NCBI GenBank assembly: GCA_035535195.1
Contig: DATLQK010000075.1
Span: 1-64,000, forward strand
Source: JACDAN01 sp035535195
Lineage (GTDB): Bacteria > Actinomycetota > Thermoleophilia > Gaiellales > Gaiellaceae
Direction: 5' to 3'
Length of the DNA stretch: 64,000 bases
A program made the translations under genes and the position numbers. Below are positions 16,169 through 25,377 of this stretch, piece after piece. The notes under the pieces are model-generated. The model was not told the DNA's origin and made no database searches. It worked only from the letters and a program-made list of their open reading frames with translations. Each line of letters starts with the position of its first letter. Position 1 is the stretch's first letter.

Positions 16169-17880
16169 CCGCGGTCGGAACGCTCGACGCGACGGTCGAG
16201 GCGCTCTGCGGCGACCTCTCCCGGATCCGCGCACCGCGCGGCACGGCGCTGAACGCGCGGTCGTGGTCGACCGAGGCGCCGCTCCGGATGCTGCTGAACA
16301 ACCTCGATCCGGAGGTGGCGGAGCGCCCGGAGGAGCTCGTCGTGTACGGGGGCTCCGGGAAGGCGGCGCGCGACCACCAGTCGTTGCGGGCCCTCGTCGC
16401 GACGCTGCTGCGACTCGGCGAGGACGAGACGATGCTCGTCCAGAGCGGGAAGCCGGTCGGCGTGTTCCGAACGCATGCCGGCGCCCCGCGGGTCCTGATC
16501 GCCAACTCGCTGCTCGTGCCGAGGTGGGCGACGTGGGACGAGTTCCGCCGCCTCGAGGCGCTCGGGCTGACGATGTTCGGCCAGATGACCGCCGGGAGCT
16601 GGATCTACATCGGCACCCAGGGAATCCTCCAGGGGACGTACCAGACGTTCGCCGCCGCGGGCGAGAAGCACTTCGGTTCCGCCGACCTCTCCGGCCGGAC
16701 GATCCTCACGGCCGGTCTGGGCGGGATGGGCGGCGCGCAGCCGCTCGCCGGGACGATGGCCGGCGCTGCCGTGCTGTGCGTCGAGGTCGATCCGAGCCGG
16801 ATCGAGCGCCGGATCGAGACCCAGTATCTCGACGAGGCGACCGACTCGCTCGACGAAGCGCTCTCGCGGATCCGCGCGGCGGCCTCGGAGAAACGTGCGG
16901 TCTCGGTAGGTCTGGTCGGCAACGCGGCCGAGGTCGTGCCCGAGCTGGCGGCACGGGGCGAGCACTTCGATCTCGTCACGGATCAGACGGCGGCGCACGA
17001 CCCGCTCAACGGCTACGTCCCGGCGGGGTTGAGCGTCGAGGAGGCGGCCGGGTTGCGGGCATCGGACCCGAAGGAGTACCTGCGCCGAGCCCGTGACTCG
17101 ATCGCAACGCATGTGCGCGCCCTGCTCGCGTTCGTCCGTGCCGGAAGCTATGTTTTCGATTATGGCAACAACCTGCGAGGTGAGGCCCGTGAGGGTGGGT
17201 TAGAGGACGCGTTCACATATCCGGGTTTCGTCCCGGCGTATATCCGACCGCTCTTCTGTCGTGGGATCGGGCCGTTCAGGTGGGCTGCTCTCTCGGGCGA
17301 GGCGAGCGACATCGCGGTGATCGACGCCAAGCTCCGCGAGCTGTTCCCGGACGACGCCCTGCTCCAGCGGTGGCTCGAGCTGGCGCCCGGACGGGTGGCA
17401 TTCCAGGGGCTGCCCGCGCGGATTTGCTGGCTCGGGCTCGGCGACCGCGCCAAGGCCGGGCTCGCGATCAACGAGCTCGTCCGGAGCGGCGAGGTGACGG
17501 CGCCGGTCGTGATCGGGCGCGATCACCTCGATGCCGGCTCCGTGGCCTCGCCGTATCGCGAGACCGAGTCGATGCGCGACGGCTCGGACGCGATCGCCGA
17601 CTGGCCGATCCTCAACGCGCTGCTCAACACGGCCGCCGGCGCAACGTGGGTGAGCGTCCATCACGGCGGCGGGGTCGGGATCGGCAACTCGATCCACGCC
17701 GGCATGGTCGTCGTGGCGGACGGCTCGGCCGACGCGGCAGAGCGTCTGGAGCGGGTGCTGACGACCGACCCCGGCACGGGCGTCCTGCGCCACGCAGACG
17801 CGGGGTACGCCGAGGCGCTGGACGCCGCCGCCGACCGCGGGCTCGACCTACCGATGGGCCCGGGCGCCGCCGGCGGGTGA
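16165..17880 (+). CDS. hutU: Urocanate hydratase
   Basis: This NAD-dependent enzyme converts urocanate to imidazolonepropionate. Diagnostic stretches are LYVQSGKPVGVF-like MLVQSGKPVGVFRTH, MTAGSWIYIGTQGILQGTY, GRTILTAGLGGMGGAQPL, YVPAGLSVEEA, and FQGLPARICWLGLGDR with the conserved Cys, plus VSVHHGGGVGIGNSIHAG near the C terminus. It is 571 residues long, slightly longer than common. GTG 16165 is preceded by AGGAGGAGG and overlaps the small membrane gene stop; an earlier in-frame ATG at 16117 lies inside that gene and lacks homology. Confidence 0.96.
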   Translation: MTAVGTLDATVEALCGDLSRIRAPRGTALNARSWSTEAPLRMLLNNLDPEVAERPEELVVYGGSGKAARDHQSLRALVATLLRLGEDETMLVQSGKPVGVFRTHAGAPRVLIANSLLVPRWATWDEFRRLEALGLTMFGQMTAGSWIYIGTQGILQGTYQTFAAAGEKHFGSADLSGRTILTAGLGGMGGAQPLAGTMAGAAVLCVEVDPSRIERRIETQYLDEATDSLDEALSRIRAAASEKRAVSVGLVGNAAEVVPELAARGEHFDLVTDQTAAHDPLNGYVPAGLSVEEAAGLRASDPKEYLRRARDSIATHVRALLAFVRAGSYVFDYGNNLRGEAREGGLEDAFTYPGFVPAYIRPLFCRGIGPFRWAALSGEASDIAVIDAKLRELFPDDALLQRWLELAPGRVAFQGLPARICWLGLGDRAKAGLAINELVRSGEVTAPVVIGRDHLDAGSVASPYRETESMRDGSDAIADWPILNALLNTAAGATWVSVHHGGGVGIGNSIHAGMVVVADGSADAAERLERVLTTDPGTGVLRHADAGYAEALDAAADRGLDLPMGPGAAGG

Positions 17881-19115
17881 CCGACGCCGCGACCGGCCGC
17901 CGCCGGCTGCTGATTCGCGACCTCGAGCAGCTCGCCACGCCGGCGGGAACGGGCGCGCCACGACACGGCGAGGCGCTCGGCGACGTCCAGGTGATCGACG
18001 ACGCCTACGTGCTCAGCGTGGACGGCCGGATCGAGGCGATCGGGCGGATGCGTGACCTCGCAGCGCCGAAGGGCGACGTCGAGGAGCTCGACGGAACGGG
18101 CCTCTGCGCGATCCCCGGGCTGGTCGACTGCCACATGCATGCCTGCTTCGGCGGTGACCGTGTCGAGGAGTTCTCGCTCCGGGCCGGCGGTGCGTCGTAC
18201 GAGGAGCTCCACGCGGCCGGCGGCGGCATCCTCTCGACGGTCCGCTCCACACGAGCGGCGGGCGAGGAGGGGCTGCACGCGGCGGTCGATCTGCACCGCG
18301 GCTGGATGCTGCGCCAGGGCACGACGACGTTCGAGTCGAAGTCGGGCTACGGCCTCGACCGCGACACCGAGCTGGCGTCGCTGCGGGCGATCCGAGACGC
18401 CGGCGGCGTGCCGACGTATCTCGGCGCGCACGCCGTCCCGCCCGAGTTCGACGATGCGGACGGCTACCTCGACTTCGCGATCGCCGAGGTGCTCCCCGAG
18501 GCGGCGCAGCTCGCCGAGGCGGCCGACGTCTTCCTGGAGCGGGGTGCGTTCGACGCCGACCAGGCGCGGCGGTACCTCACCGCCGCGCGAGAGCTCGGTC
18601 TCGAGCTCCGCCTGCACGCGGACCAGTTCACCGAGGCGGGCGGGGTCGAGCTGGCCGACGAGCTGGGCGCCCGTTCGGTCGACCACCTGGAGGCGACGGG
18701 CGAGAACGGCATCCGCCGGCTCGCGGACGGCCAGGTGACGGCCGTGCTCCTGCCGGCGAGCGCGCTCTTTCTCGACCGGCCGATGCCGCCGGCACGGGCG
18801 CTCGCCGACGCAGGCGCCGCGGTCGCGCTCGCCACCGACTTCAACCCGGGAAGCGCGTTCTCCGAGAGCCTGCCGCTGATCGCCGCGCTGGCGTGTACGC
18901 AGCTCCATCTATCCCCGGAGGAGGCACTGACGGCCATGACCGTGAACGCGGCTCACGTCCTCGGCCGCGCCGACCGGAAGGGACGGCTGGCGCCGGGCTT
19001 CGACGCGGACATCGTCCTGGTCGAAGCGCCGGACTGGCGCTACCTCGCCTACCACCTCGCCGGCGACGTCGTGAGCACCGTCGTCCAGGGCGGCGAGCCG
19101 GTGTACCGGCGCTAG
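17877..19115 (+). CDS. hutI: Imidazolonepropionase
   Basis: This metal-dependent amidohydrolase opens the imidazolone ring to give N-formimino-glutamate, the substrate of FtcD. It shows the amidohydrolase metal motif VDCHMHACFGG, the HutI motif YEELHAAGGGILSTV, ESKSGYGLD, YLGAHAVPPEF, LRLHADQF and ALATDFNPGSA. It is 412 residues long. GTG 17877 overlaps the hutU stop as GTGA. It ends the hut operon, and the next gene carries its own -10 motif overlapping the hutI terminal codons. Confidence 0.96.
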   Translation: MTDAATGRRRLLIRDLEQLATPAGTGAPRHGEALGDVQVIDDAYVLSVDGRIEAIGRMRDLAAPKGDVEELDGTGLCAIPGLVDCHMHACFGGDRVEEFSLRAGGASYEELHAAGGGILSTVRSTRAAGEEGLHAAVDLHRGWMLRQGTTTFESKSGYGLDRDTELASLRAIRDAGGVPTYLGAHAVPPEFDDADGYLDFAIAEVLPEAAQLAEAADVFLERGAFDADQARRYLTAARELGLELRLHADQFTEAGGVELADELGARSVDHLEATGENGIRRLADGQVTAVLLPASALFLDRPMPPARALADAGAAVALATDFNPGSAFSESLPLIAALACTQLHLSPEEALTAMTVNAAHVLGRADRKGRLAPGFDADIVLVEAPDWRYLAYHLAGDVVSTVVQGGEPVYRR

Positions 19116-19124
19116 GCTTGCCGC

Positions 19125-19523
19125 ATGCCGAGCCGGAAGCAGCGCAAACGCCGCGCGAAGGCGAAGCGCCACGAATGGGAAGAGGTCTGGGTCGACGAAG
19201 AGGGCCACGAGATCGAGCCTCCGCCTGAAGCCGAGCTCGAGGCGCCGAGCCGGAACGGCAAGCGAACGAGGCAGGCACCGATCCAACAGCGGGGCGGACG
19301 TCAGGTACAGCCGCCGTCGTGGCAGCGGGTGGGTAAGCGCGGCCTGATCTTCGCGCCGCTGATGTTCCTGACCGTCACGTTCCTGAGCGGCGACCTGACG
19401 GTCATCCAGCGGATCGTGAACACCGTCTTCCTGCTCGCGTTCTTCCTGCCGTTCAGCTACCTGATGGACACGCTGATGTACCGCATGGCACAGAAACGCG
19501 CCACGGCGGCGAAGAAGCGCTAA
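19125..19523 (+). CDS. Basic N-terminal, two-TM C-terminal protein (132 aa)
   Basis: The first 70 residues are strongly charged (MPSRKQRKRRAKAKRHEWEE, then PPPEAELEAPSRNGKRTRQ). Residues 75-120 hold two hydrophobic helices (GLIFAPLMFLTVTFLSGD and VNTVFLLAFFLPFSYLMDTL), followed by a Lys/Arg-rich end. No family is recognised. TAGGCT at 19113-19118 lies 6 bases before the ATG, so it is probably leaderless. It converges on the cupin gene with a 4-base stop overlap. Confidence 0.65.
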   Translation: MPSRKQRKRRAKAKRHEWEEVWVDEEGHEIEPPPEAELEAPSRNGKRTRQAPIQQRGGRQVQPPSWQRVGKRGLIFAPLMFLTVTFLSGDLTVIQRIVNTVFLLAFFLPFSYLMDTLMYRMAQKRATAAKKR

Positions 19524-19867
19524 CCGACGGCCCGCGAGGGGTCGCCGCGGTAGTGCCCGGGCCCGGGCCAGGGCGCGAGCAGCAGCATGATCCGGCCCCC
19601 CTCGGCCGAGGAGACGCGGTGGCGCTCCTTCTCCTCGAATCGGAACAGCGTCCCGGCGCCCGCCTCGATCTGCTCATCGCCGGACGAGACCTGCACGCGA
19701 CCGTCGACGACCACCATCCACGCGTGCTCGTGCACCTGGTGGTCGCCGAGCTGCTGCCCCGGCTCCAGGCCGATCAGCACTGCCCGGGCCTCCTCCGTCG
19801 AGTGGAGGACGATCGGACCCCGGGTCCCGCCTAGAAGCTCGACCTCGAGCAGGTTCCAGCTCTGCAC
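19520..19867 (-). CDS. Small cupin-domain protein (115 aa)
   Basis: A single beta-barrel cupin is indicated by LEPGQQLGDHQVHEHAWMVVV (motif 1, with His residues for a metal), GRVQVSSGDEQIEAGAGTLFRF and RHRVSSAEGGRIMLLLAPW. GTG 19867 is the start. TAGGAT (complement of 19874-19879) lies exactly 6 bases upstream with no Shine-Dalgarno. Such single-domain cupins bind small ligands or sugars, and the function is not assignable. Confidence 0.8.
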   Translation of the reverse strand: MQSWNLLEVELLGGTRGPIVLHSTEEARAVLIGLEPGQQLGDHQVHEHAWMVVVDGRVQVSSGDEQIEAGAGTLFRFEEKERHRVSSAEGGRIMLLLAPWPGPGHYRGDPSRAVG

Positions 19868-19873
19868 GGCGCG

Positions 19874-19879
19874 ATCCTA
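19874..19879 (-). promoter_or_regulatory. -10 element (TAGGAT) of the leaderless cupin gene
   Basis: TAGGAT on the minus strand, 6 bases before GTG 19867. The divergent MBL-hisS-aspS unit has its own TAGACT at 19899-19904. Confidence 0.55.
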
Positions 19880-19913
19880 ACCGTGGAGAACCCCCGGTTA
19901 GACTCGCCCGGCG

Positions 19914-20531
19914 ATGGCGCTGACCGTCGAGACCTACCCGCTCGGGCCGACGCAGACGAACTGCTACGTCGTCCGTGCCGACCCCGCCGCGACCGAGGTC
20001 GTGGTGATCGACCCGGGCTATGAGGTGGTGCCGCCGGACGGCATCGAGGTCGCTGCGATCCTGATCACGCACACCCACTTCGACCACATCGGCGGCGTCG
20101 CCGCCCTGGCGGACGCGTCTGGAGCGCCCGTCTACATCCCGGCTGCCGAGGCCGCCGTGCTCGAGAACCCCGAGGCCTTCTACCCCGGCCGGATGGTCCG
20201 CCCATACAACCCGGACGTCCGGCTCGGAGGCGACGAGGTGCTGGAGCTCGGTGCGCTCACCTTCGAGACCGTTTCCGTCCCCGGTCACTCACCGGGCCAC
20301 GTCGCGTTCGCCGGCGAGGAAGCGCTCTTCTCCGGCGACGTCCTCTTCGCCGGGAGCGTCGGGCGCACCGATCTGCCGTTCGCCGACTGGGAGACGCTCG
20401 TCGGCTCGATCCGCGCCCTGTTCGAGCGCTTCCCACCCGAGACGACGATCTACCCGGGCCACGGCCCGGCGACCACGCTCGGCGACGAGCGAGCCAACAA
20501 CCCGTTCCTCGCCGAGCTACGCGCGTCGTGA
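19914..20531 (+). CDS. MBL-fold hydrolase, glyoxalase II-like (205 aa)
   Basis: The metallo-beta-lactamase metal motif THTHFDHIGG, then GHSPGHVAF and SGDVLFAGSVGRTDL place it in the hydroxyacylglutathione-hydrolase-like (YcbL/GloB) group. The ending YPGHGPATTLGDERANNPF is typical. Likely a thiolester hydrolase; the thiol partner in actinobacteria is not glutathione. TAGACT (19899-19904) is 9 bases before ATG. Its stop overlaps the hisS start as GTGA, so it heads the hisS-aspS operon, a common neighbour arrangement. Confidence 0.9.
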   Translation: MALTVETYPLGPTQTNCYVVRADPAATEVVVIDPGYEVVPPDGIEVAAILITHTHFDHIGGVAALADASGAPVYIPAAEAAVLENPEAFYPGRMVRPYNPDVRLGGDEVLELGALTFETVSVPGHSPGHVAFAGEEALFSGDVLFAGSVGRTDLPFADWETLVGSIRALFERFPPETTIYPGHGPATTLGDERANNPFLAELRAS

Positions 20532-21721
20532 GCTTTGAGGCGCCGAGGGGGACGCATGACATCCTCCCGTCCGAGCAGCCGCTCTGGCAGCGGCTCGCCG
20601 TGGAGGCGGAGCGGCTGTGCGCGCTCTACGGCTACCGCAAGATCGTGACGCCCGGCTTCGAGGACACGGAGCTCTTCATCCGCACCTCGGGCGGCGGCTC
20701 CGACGTGGTGCAGAAGGAGATGTACACGTTCGAGGACCGGGGCGGGCGTTCCCTGACGCTCCGGCCCGAGGCGACAGCGCCGATCTGCCGCGCCTACCTC
20801 CAGCACGGCATGCACCGCGAGCCACAGCCGGTGAAGCTGTACACCCTCGGGCCGATGTGGCGCTACGACCGTCCCCAGAAGGGGCGGTATCGCGAGCACT
20901 GGCAGCTCTCGGTCGAGGCGATCGGCTCCGACGACCCGGCGGTGGACGGCGAGCTGATCCAGTTCTACGCGGAGCTCCTCCGCCGCCTGGGCGTGACCGA
21001 CTACGTCCTGCTGCTCAACTCGATCGGAGACGCCAACTGCCGCCCGGCCTACGTCGAGCGGCTCGAAGCCTGGCTGGACGAGCACGAGTCGGAGCTCGAC
21101 GAGGAGACCAGCTCGAAGCGGTCGACTACGCCGCTCCGCGTCTTCGACGTGAAGAGCGAGCGGATGCAGCAGCTCCTCGCGGACGCGCCGAAGATCGGCG
21201 ACTCGCTGTGCGAGGAGTGCCGCGCCCATTTCGCCGAGGTCCGGCGCCTGCTCGACGCCGCCGGCGTCGCGTACCAGCTCGATCCGACGCTCGTGCGCGG
21301 CCTCGACTACTACACACGCACGACCTTCGAGTTCCGCGACGCCGCGATCGGAGCGCAGAGCGCGATCTGCGGCGGCGGGCGCTACGACGGGCTGATCGAG
21401 GCGATCGGCGGGCCCCCGACGCCGGCAATCGGCTTCGGCGCAGGCATCGAGCGCCTGCTCCTCTCCGTCGGCGACCTCGAGGTCGAGCCGGAGCAGATCG
21501 ACGTCTTCTTCGTCGCCGAGGAGGGTGCCGACCGTGCGGCGATCGCAGCGGCGCTCGCCGAGCTGCGCCGCCGCGAGATCAGCGCTGACATGGACTACGC
21601 CGGCCGCTCGGTCAAGGGCCAGAGGACGCAGGCCCAGCGGCTGGGAGCGCGCCGCGTGGTGGTCGTCGAGCCGGGCCAGACCCCGGACGTCGATGCGCTC
21701 GTCAAGGAGGTGCGGCCATGA
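20528..21721 (+). CDS. hisS: Histidyl-tRNA synthetase
   Basis: This class II synthetase charges tRNA-His. Motif 1 region is APRGTHDILPSEQPLW. Motif 2 is YTLGPMWRYDRPQKGRYREHWQ. The histidine-specific motif is VRGLDYYTRTTFEF, and motif 3 is PAIGFGAGIERLLL. The C-terminal anticodon domain ends RRVVVVEPGQTPDVDALV. Its 397 residues are slightly shorter than the 420-430 usual. It is coupled by GTGA to the MBL gene and by ATGA to aspS. Confidence 0.96.
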   Translation: MSFEAPRGTHDILPSEQPLWQRLAVEAERLCALYGYRKIVTPGFEDTELFIRTSGGGSDVVQKEMYTFEDRGGRSLTLRPEATAPICRAYLQHGMHREPQPVKLYTLGPMWRYDRPQKGRYREHWQLSVEAIGSDDPAVDGELIQFYAELLRRLGVTDYVLLLNSIGDANCRPAYVERLEAWLDEHESELDEETSSKRSTTPLRVFDVKSERMQQLLADAPKIGDSLCEECRAHFAEVRRLLDAAGVAYQLDPTLVRGLDYYTRTTFEFRDAAIGAQSAICGGGRYDGLIEAIGGPPTPAIGFGAGIERLLLSVGDLEVEPEQIDVFFVAEEGADRAAIAAALAELRRREISADMDYAGRSVKGQRTQAQRLGARRVVVVEPGQTPDVDALVKEVRP

Positions 21722-23463
21722 GCTGGCGCGACCTCGGGGCAGGAGAGCTCCGCAAGGACAACGTCGGGCAGCGACTGACCCTCGCCGGCTGGACCGCGCG
21801 CCGCCGCGACCACGGCGGCCTGATCTTCATCGACCTCCGCGACCAGAGCGGGATGGCGCAGCTCGTGATCAACCCCGAGCGCAGCCCGGAGGCCGCCCGG
21901 ATCGCGCACGACGTCCGCAACGAGTTCGTGCTCCGCGGGACCGGCGAGGTCGTGGCGCGCGCGCCGGAAGCCGTGAACCCGAACCTGCCGACCGGCGAGG
22001 TCGAGCTCCTGGTCGACGAGCTCGACCTCATCTCTCGCTCGACGGCACTGCCGTTCCAGCTCGACGAGGAGAACGTCGACGAGACACTGCGCTACCGCTA
22101 TCGCTGGCTCGACCTCCGCCGCGACCGGCTGCAGCGCAACATCCGGACCCGGGCGCAGCTCGTCTCGATCATCCGCCAGGAGATGGAGGCGGACGGCTTC
22201 GTGGACATCGAGACGCCGATCATGGCCAAGCCGACGCCGGAGGGGGCCCGCGACTTCCTGGTCCCGACACGTCTCCAGCAGGGGAAGTTCTTCGCGCTGC
22301 CGCAGTCGCCGCAGATCTACAAGCAGCTGCTCGTGATCTCCGGGTTCGAGCGCTACTACCAGATCGCGCGCTGCTTTCGTGACGAGGACCTGCGCGCCGA
22401 CCGGCTGCAGGAGCTGACCCAGCTCGACGTCGAGACGGCATTCCCCGACCAGGAGCGGATCTTCGCCCTGATGGAGCGGATCGTCGTTCGGATCTGGCGC
22501 GAGACGATCGGGGTGGAGCTCGAGACTCCGTTCCGGCGGATGGCCTGGCAGGAGGCCGAGCTGCGGTTCGGGTCGGACAAGCCGGACCTCCGCTTCGGGC
22601 TCGAGATCCAGGACGCCACCGAGCGCACGCGCGACTCGGAGTTCGGCGTCTTCGCGAACGCGGAGGTCGTTCGCTACGTGCAGGTGCCGCGCGAGTTGTC
22701 CCGCTCCGAGGTCCAGAAGCTCGAGGACATGGCGAAGCCGTGGGGCGCCAAGGGCCTCGCCTACATCGTCGTCCGCGAGGACGGCGAGGTCTCGTCGCCG
22801 ATCGCGAAGTTCCTCTCCGAGGAGGAGCTCGAGTCGTTCCGAGAGCCGGGCACGACGTCGCTCTTCGTCGCCGACACCCCGAAGCTGGCTGCGAAGGTGC
22901 TCGGGCTGCTGCGCCTTCACCTCGGCCGCGAGCTCGGTCTGATCGACCGCAACGCCTGGGAGTTCCTCTGGGTGACGCCGATGCCGCTGCTCGAGTGGAA
23001 CGAGGACGAGGACCGTTGGACGGCGCAGCACCACCCGTTCACCCGCCCCGCGGACGACAGCCTGCCGTTGCTGGACACGGACCCCGGTGCGGCGAGCGCG
23101 GTCGCCTACGACCTCGTCGGGAACGGAATCGAGCTCGCCGGCGGGTCGATCCGGATCCACGAGCCCGAGCTGCAGGCGCGCGTGTTCGACTTCCTGGGCA
23201 TCTCGCCGGAGGAGCAGCGCGCGAAGTTCGGCTTTCTGCTGGACGCACTCGCAATGGGGGCGCCGCCGCACGGCGGGATCGCGTCGGGGATCGACCGTCT
23301 GACGATGGCGCTCCTCGATGAACCGGTGATCCGGGACACCCTCGCCTTCCCGAAGAACCAGGCCGGTGTCGACCCGATGAGCGGCGCGCCGACCGAGGTT
23401 CCGGACGAGCAGCTGGCCGAACTGGGCCTTCAATTAAGGGCCGGGGCCAAATCTTCCGATTGA
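21718..23463 (+). CDS. aspS: Aspartyl-tRNA synthetase (bacterial type)
   Basis: An N-terminal OB-fold anticodon domain (WTARRRDHGGLIFIDLRDQSG) precedes the class II catalytic core with motif 1 FVDIETPIMAKPTPEGARDF, motif 2 IARCFRDEDLRADR and the bacterial GAD insertion (about residues 290-400). Motif 3 reads GGIASGIDRLTMAL. Its 581 residues fit the bacterial type. Whether it also charges tRNA-Asn cannot be judged without the gatCAB status of the genome. It ends the MBL-hisS-aspS operon. Confidence 0.97.
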   Translation: MSWRDLGAGELRKDNVGQRLTLAGWTARRRDHGGLIFIDLRDQSGMAQLVINPERSPEAARIAHDVRNEFVLRGTGEVVARAPEAVNPNLPTGEVELLVDELDLISRSTALPFQLDEENVDETLRYRYRWLDLRRDRLQRNIRTRAQLVSIIRQEMEADGFVDIETPIMAKPTPEGARDFLVPTRLQQGKFFALPQSPQIYKQLLVISGFERYYQIARCFRDEDLRADRLQELTQLDVETAFPDQERIFALMERIVVRIWRETIGVELETPFRRMAWQEAELRFGSDKPDLRFGLEIQDATERTRDSEFGVFANAEVVRYVQVPRELSRSEVQKLEDMAKPWGAKGLAYIVVREDGEVSSPIAKFLSEEELESFREPGTTSLFVADTPKLAAKVLGLLRLHLGRELGLIDRNAWEFLWVTPMPLLEWNEDEDRWTAQHHPFTRPADDSLPLLDTDPGAASAVAYDLVGNGIELAGGSIRIHEPELQARVFDFLGISPEEQRAKFGFLLDALAMGAPPHGGIASGIDRLTMALLDEPVIRDTLAFPKNQAGVDPMSGAPTEVPDEQLAELGLQLRAGAKSSD

Positions 23464-23517
23464 GTCGGCATACTTTCGGCAGGTTTTCGCGTCACGCGAC
23501 GAACCAGAGAGGAACCC

Positions 23518-24366
23518 ATGGCCCAAGAAGAGCGCGCACAGCCTGCGATCACCTCGCTTCCGCGGGTTGAGGATCTCCCCGTGGCCCAGCAGGGCTACGA
23601 GCAGCAGCATGTCCACGAGGCGTTCGAGTCGTTCCGGCGCCATCTCGTGCAGCTCCAGGCGCAGCTCCGCGTGCTCCAGGCGGCGGGGCAGGGCGCGCAG
23701 GTCGATCCCACCGGTCATGCCGTGCGGATGGACGCGCTGCACCTCATCCGCGAGGCGGCCGAGTTCGCCGACGTGCTCGAGCGCGATGCGCAGCGCGCGT
23801 CCGCGACCCAGATCGCGCGCACGGAGCAGGAGGTCCGCGGCAAGCAGACCGACCTCTCGCGGCGCGAGAGCGAGATCGAGACCTACCGGCAGGAGAGCGA
23901 GCGGCAGCGCGCCGAGATCGTGAACGCGGCGCGGAACGAAGCCCGCCAGCTTCTGGCCGACGCGAACCGCCAGGCGACCCAGGAGCTGCGCGAGGCCGAG
24001 GCGCGCGGCGCCCGACTGCTCGAGCAGTCGCGGCACCAGGCGACCGAGCTCACGAACTCGGCGCGCGCCGAGGTCGAGCAGACGCTCGAGTGGGCCCGCG
24101 CCCAGGGCGGGGCGATCATGGCCCGCGCCCAACAGGGCGCCGAGCAGCTGCTCGCCGCGGCAGGCCTGGGCGACGACGTTGTCTCAGGCGTGTCGGACGC
24201 GATCGTCAAGGCGGCCCAGTCGGAGACCGAGGGCGCGAGGCCACAGGAGCTTCAGCACCGGCCCGAGCCGGTCGCGGCTGCGCCCGAGCCGACGCACGAG
24301 GCACCGGAGCCGACGGGAGCGGCGCCGGAGCCCGAGCAGGAGAAGCCCAGGCCGGACGCCGGTTAG
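23518..24366 (+). CDS. Long coiled-coil protein, DivIVA-like (282 aa)
   Basis: ATG 23518 follows GAGAGGAAC, so this gene is leadered. Residues 20-205 are almost entirely heptad-like and rich in Gln, Arg, Glu and Ala (HVHEAFESFRRHLVQLQAQL, then ERQRAEIVNAARNEARQLLA). The ending is a Pro/Glu/Ala-rich tail (AAPEPTHEAPEPTGAAPEPE). Composition and size resemble actinobacterial DivIVA/Wag31-type scaffold proteins, but the N-terminal membrane-binding DivIVA motif is not clear. It heads a four-gene set with three envelope-like proteins. Confidence 0.65.
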   Translation: MAQEERAQPAITSLPRVEDLPVAQQGYEQQHVHEAFESFRRHLVQLQAQLRVLQAAGQGAQVDPTGHAVRMDALHLIREAAEFADVLERDAQRASATQIARTEQEVRGKQTDLSRRESEIETYRQESERQRAEIVNAARNEARQLLADANRQATQELREAEARGARLLEQSRHQATELTNSARAEVEQTLEWARAQGGAIMARAQQGAEQLLAAAGLGDDVVSGVSDAIVKAAQSETEGARPQELQHRPEPVAAAPEPTHEAPEPTGAAPEPEQEKPRPDAG

Positions 24367-24375
24367 CCTTCCGGC

Positions 24376-24672
24376 GTGGAGGGACTGGGGGCCAGGTTCG
24401 CGCTCGAGGTGGCCTTCCTGATCGCGCTTGCGATCGGAGTGGGGGTCGCCGAGCTGAGCGCAACGTCGATCGTGGTCGTGATGGCGCTCGGCTGGCTCGT
24501 GGTCTGCCTGTTCGAGCTTGCGGTCTGGGCCGAAGGCCCGCGGTTCCCGGTGCTCGAGCGCCGCGTTCCCGCCGAGGAGACCGAGCCGGCGGCGGTGACA
24601 GAGATTCGCCCGCCGGACGCGCCCCGGCGACGACGCTTCTGGCGGCGCCGTCGAGACGGGGAGGCCGCATAG
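24376..24672 (+). CDS. 98-aa membrane protein
   Basis: GTG 24376 opens MEGLGARFALEVAFLIALAI. Two adjacent hydrophobic helices occupy residues 8-52, followed by a basic Arg-rich tail (RRRRFWRRRRDGEA). TAGCCT (24364-24369), which reuses the TAG stop of the preceding gene, is 6 bases upstream, so an internal leaderless promoter is predicted. It shares its layout with the start of the next gene (a pair of helices beginning LAGEIAILALVALGLGLGG), suggesting a duplicated membrane hairpin. Confidence 0.65.
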   Translation: MEGLGARFALEVAFLIALAIGVGVAELSATSIVVVMALGWLVVCLFELAVWAEGPRFPVLERRVPAEETEPAAVTEIRPPDAPRRRRFWRRRRDGEAA

Positions 24673-25377
24673 ATGCTCTCGGCCCGGCTGCGCCTCGCCG
24701 GGGAGATCGCAATCCTCGCGCTCGTCGCGCTCGGCCTCGGGCTCGGGGGATTCGACGCGCTCGTGATCGTCGTCGTGATGACAGCCGCCGTGGTGCTCGT
24801 CGCGCTGCTCGACCGCGCGAGCTCGAAGTCGGCGGCAGGGGCGAGCGGAGCCGAGGCATGTCCCGAGGAGGCGCCGCCGCCGCGGGGCGAGCGAGTCGAG
24901 CCTGAGCCCTCGGCCGAGGAGGAGCTTCCGGCGCGGGCGGAGGAGCCCGAACCGGCGCCCGCGGTGAGCGAGCGCAGTGCACGGGCGCTCCTCGCAAGCG
25001 CGCCGCCGCCTCTGCCGCCGGAGCAGCGGAAGCCGGCAGCGGCCCGAAGGCCGCCGCAGCAAGAGGCGGAGCGCAAGAAGCCGGCGCGACGCCCGCTCCT
25101 CGAGCGCCGTCCCAAATTGCCGAAGGCCGCGCCGCCGGCGCCCGAGCCGGAACCTGCGGCGGTCGTGAGCGCGCCGCCCCGCGAGTGGAACCTCTGGGAG
25201 CTTCAGAGAGCCGTCCGTGATGCGGGCGAACGGCACGAGGAATGGAGCGCGCTCCTGATCCACCTGAGGGAGTTCGCGAACGCGGACGGCGAGCTCCCGC
25301 TCGAGTTCGACGGGCTCGTGCGCGAGTCGTTCGGAGACGTGCTCGCCGAGCCGACGGAGTCGGCGGCCATCTCGTGA
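24673..25377 (+). CDS. Membrane-anchored Pro/Ala/Glu-rich protein (234 aa)
   Basis: Its ATG directly follows the preceding TAG. Residues 8-48 form two hydrophobic helices, residues 50-160 are a low-complexity Pro/Ala/Glu/Arg linker, and residues 165-234 form a compact domain (WNLWELQRAVRDAGERHEEW, ending in GLVRESFGDVLAEP). This C-terminal segment looks folded. No family is recognised. Its neighbours suggest a cell-envelope or division-site role. Confidence 0.6.
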   Translation: MLSARLRLAGEIAILALVALGLGLGGFDALVIVVVMTAAVVLVALLDRASSKSAAGASGAEACPEEAPPPRGERVEPEPSAEEELPARAEEPEPAPAVSERSARALLASAPPPLPPEQRKPAAARRPPQQEAERKKPARRPLLERRPKLPKAAPPAPEPEPAAVVSAPPREWNLWELQRAVRDAGERHEEWSALLIHLREFANADGELPLEFDGLVRESFGDVLAEPTESAAIS

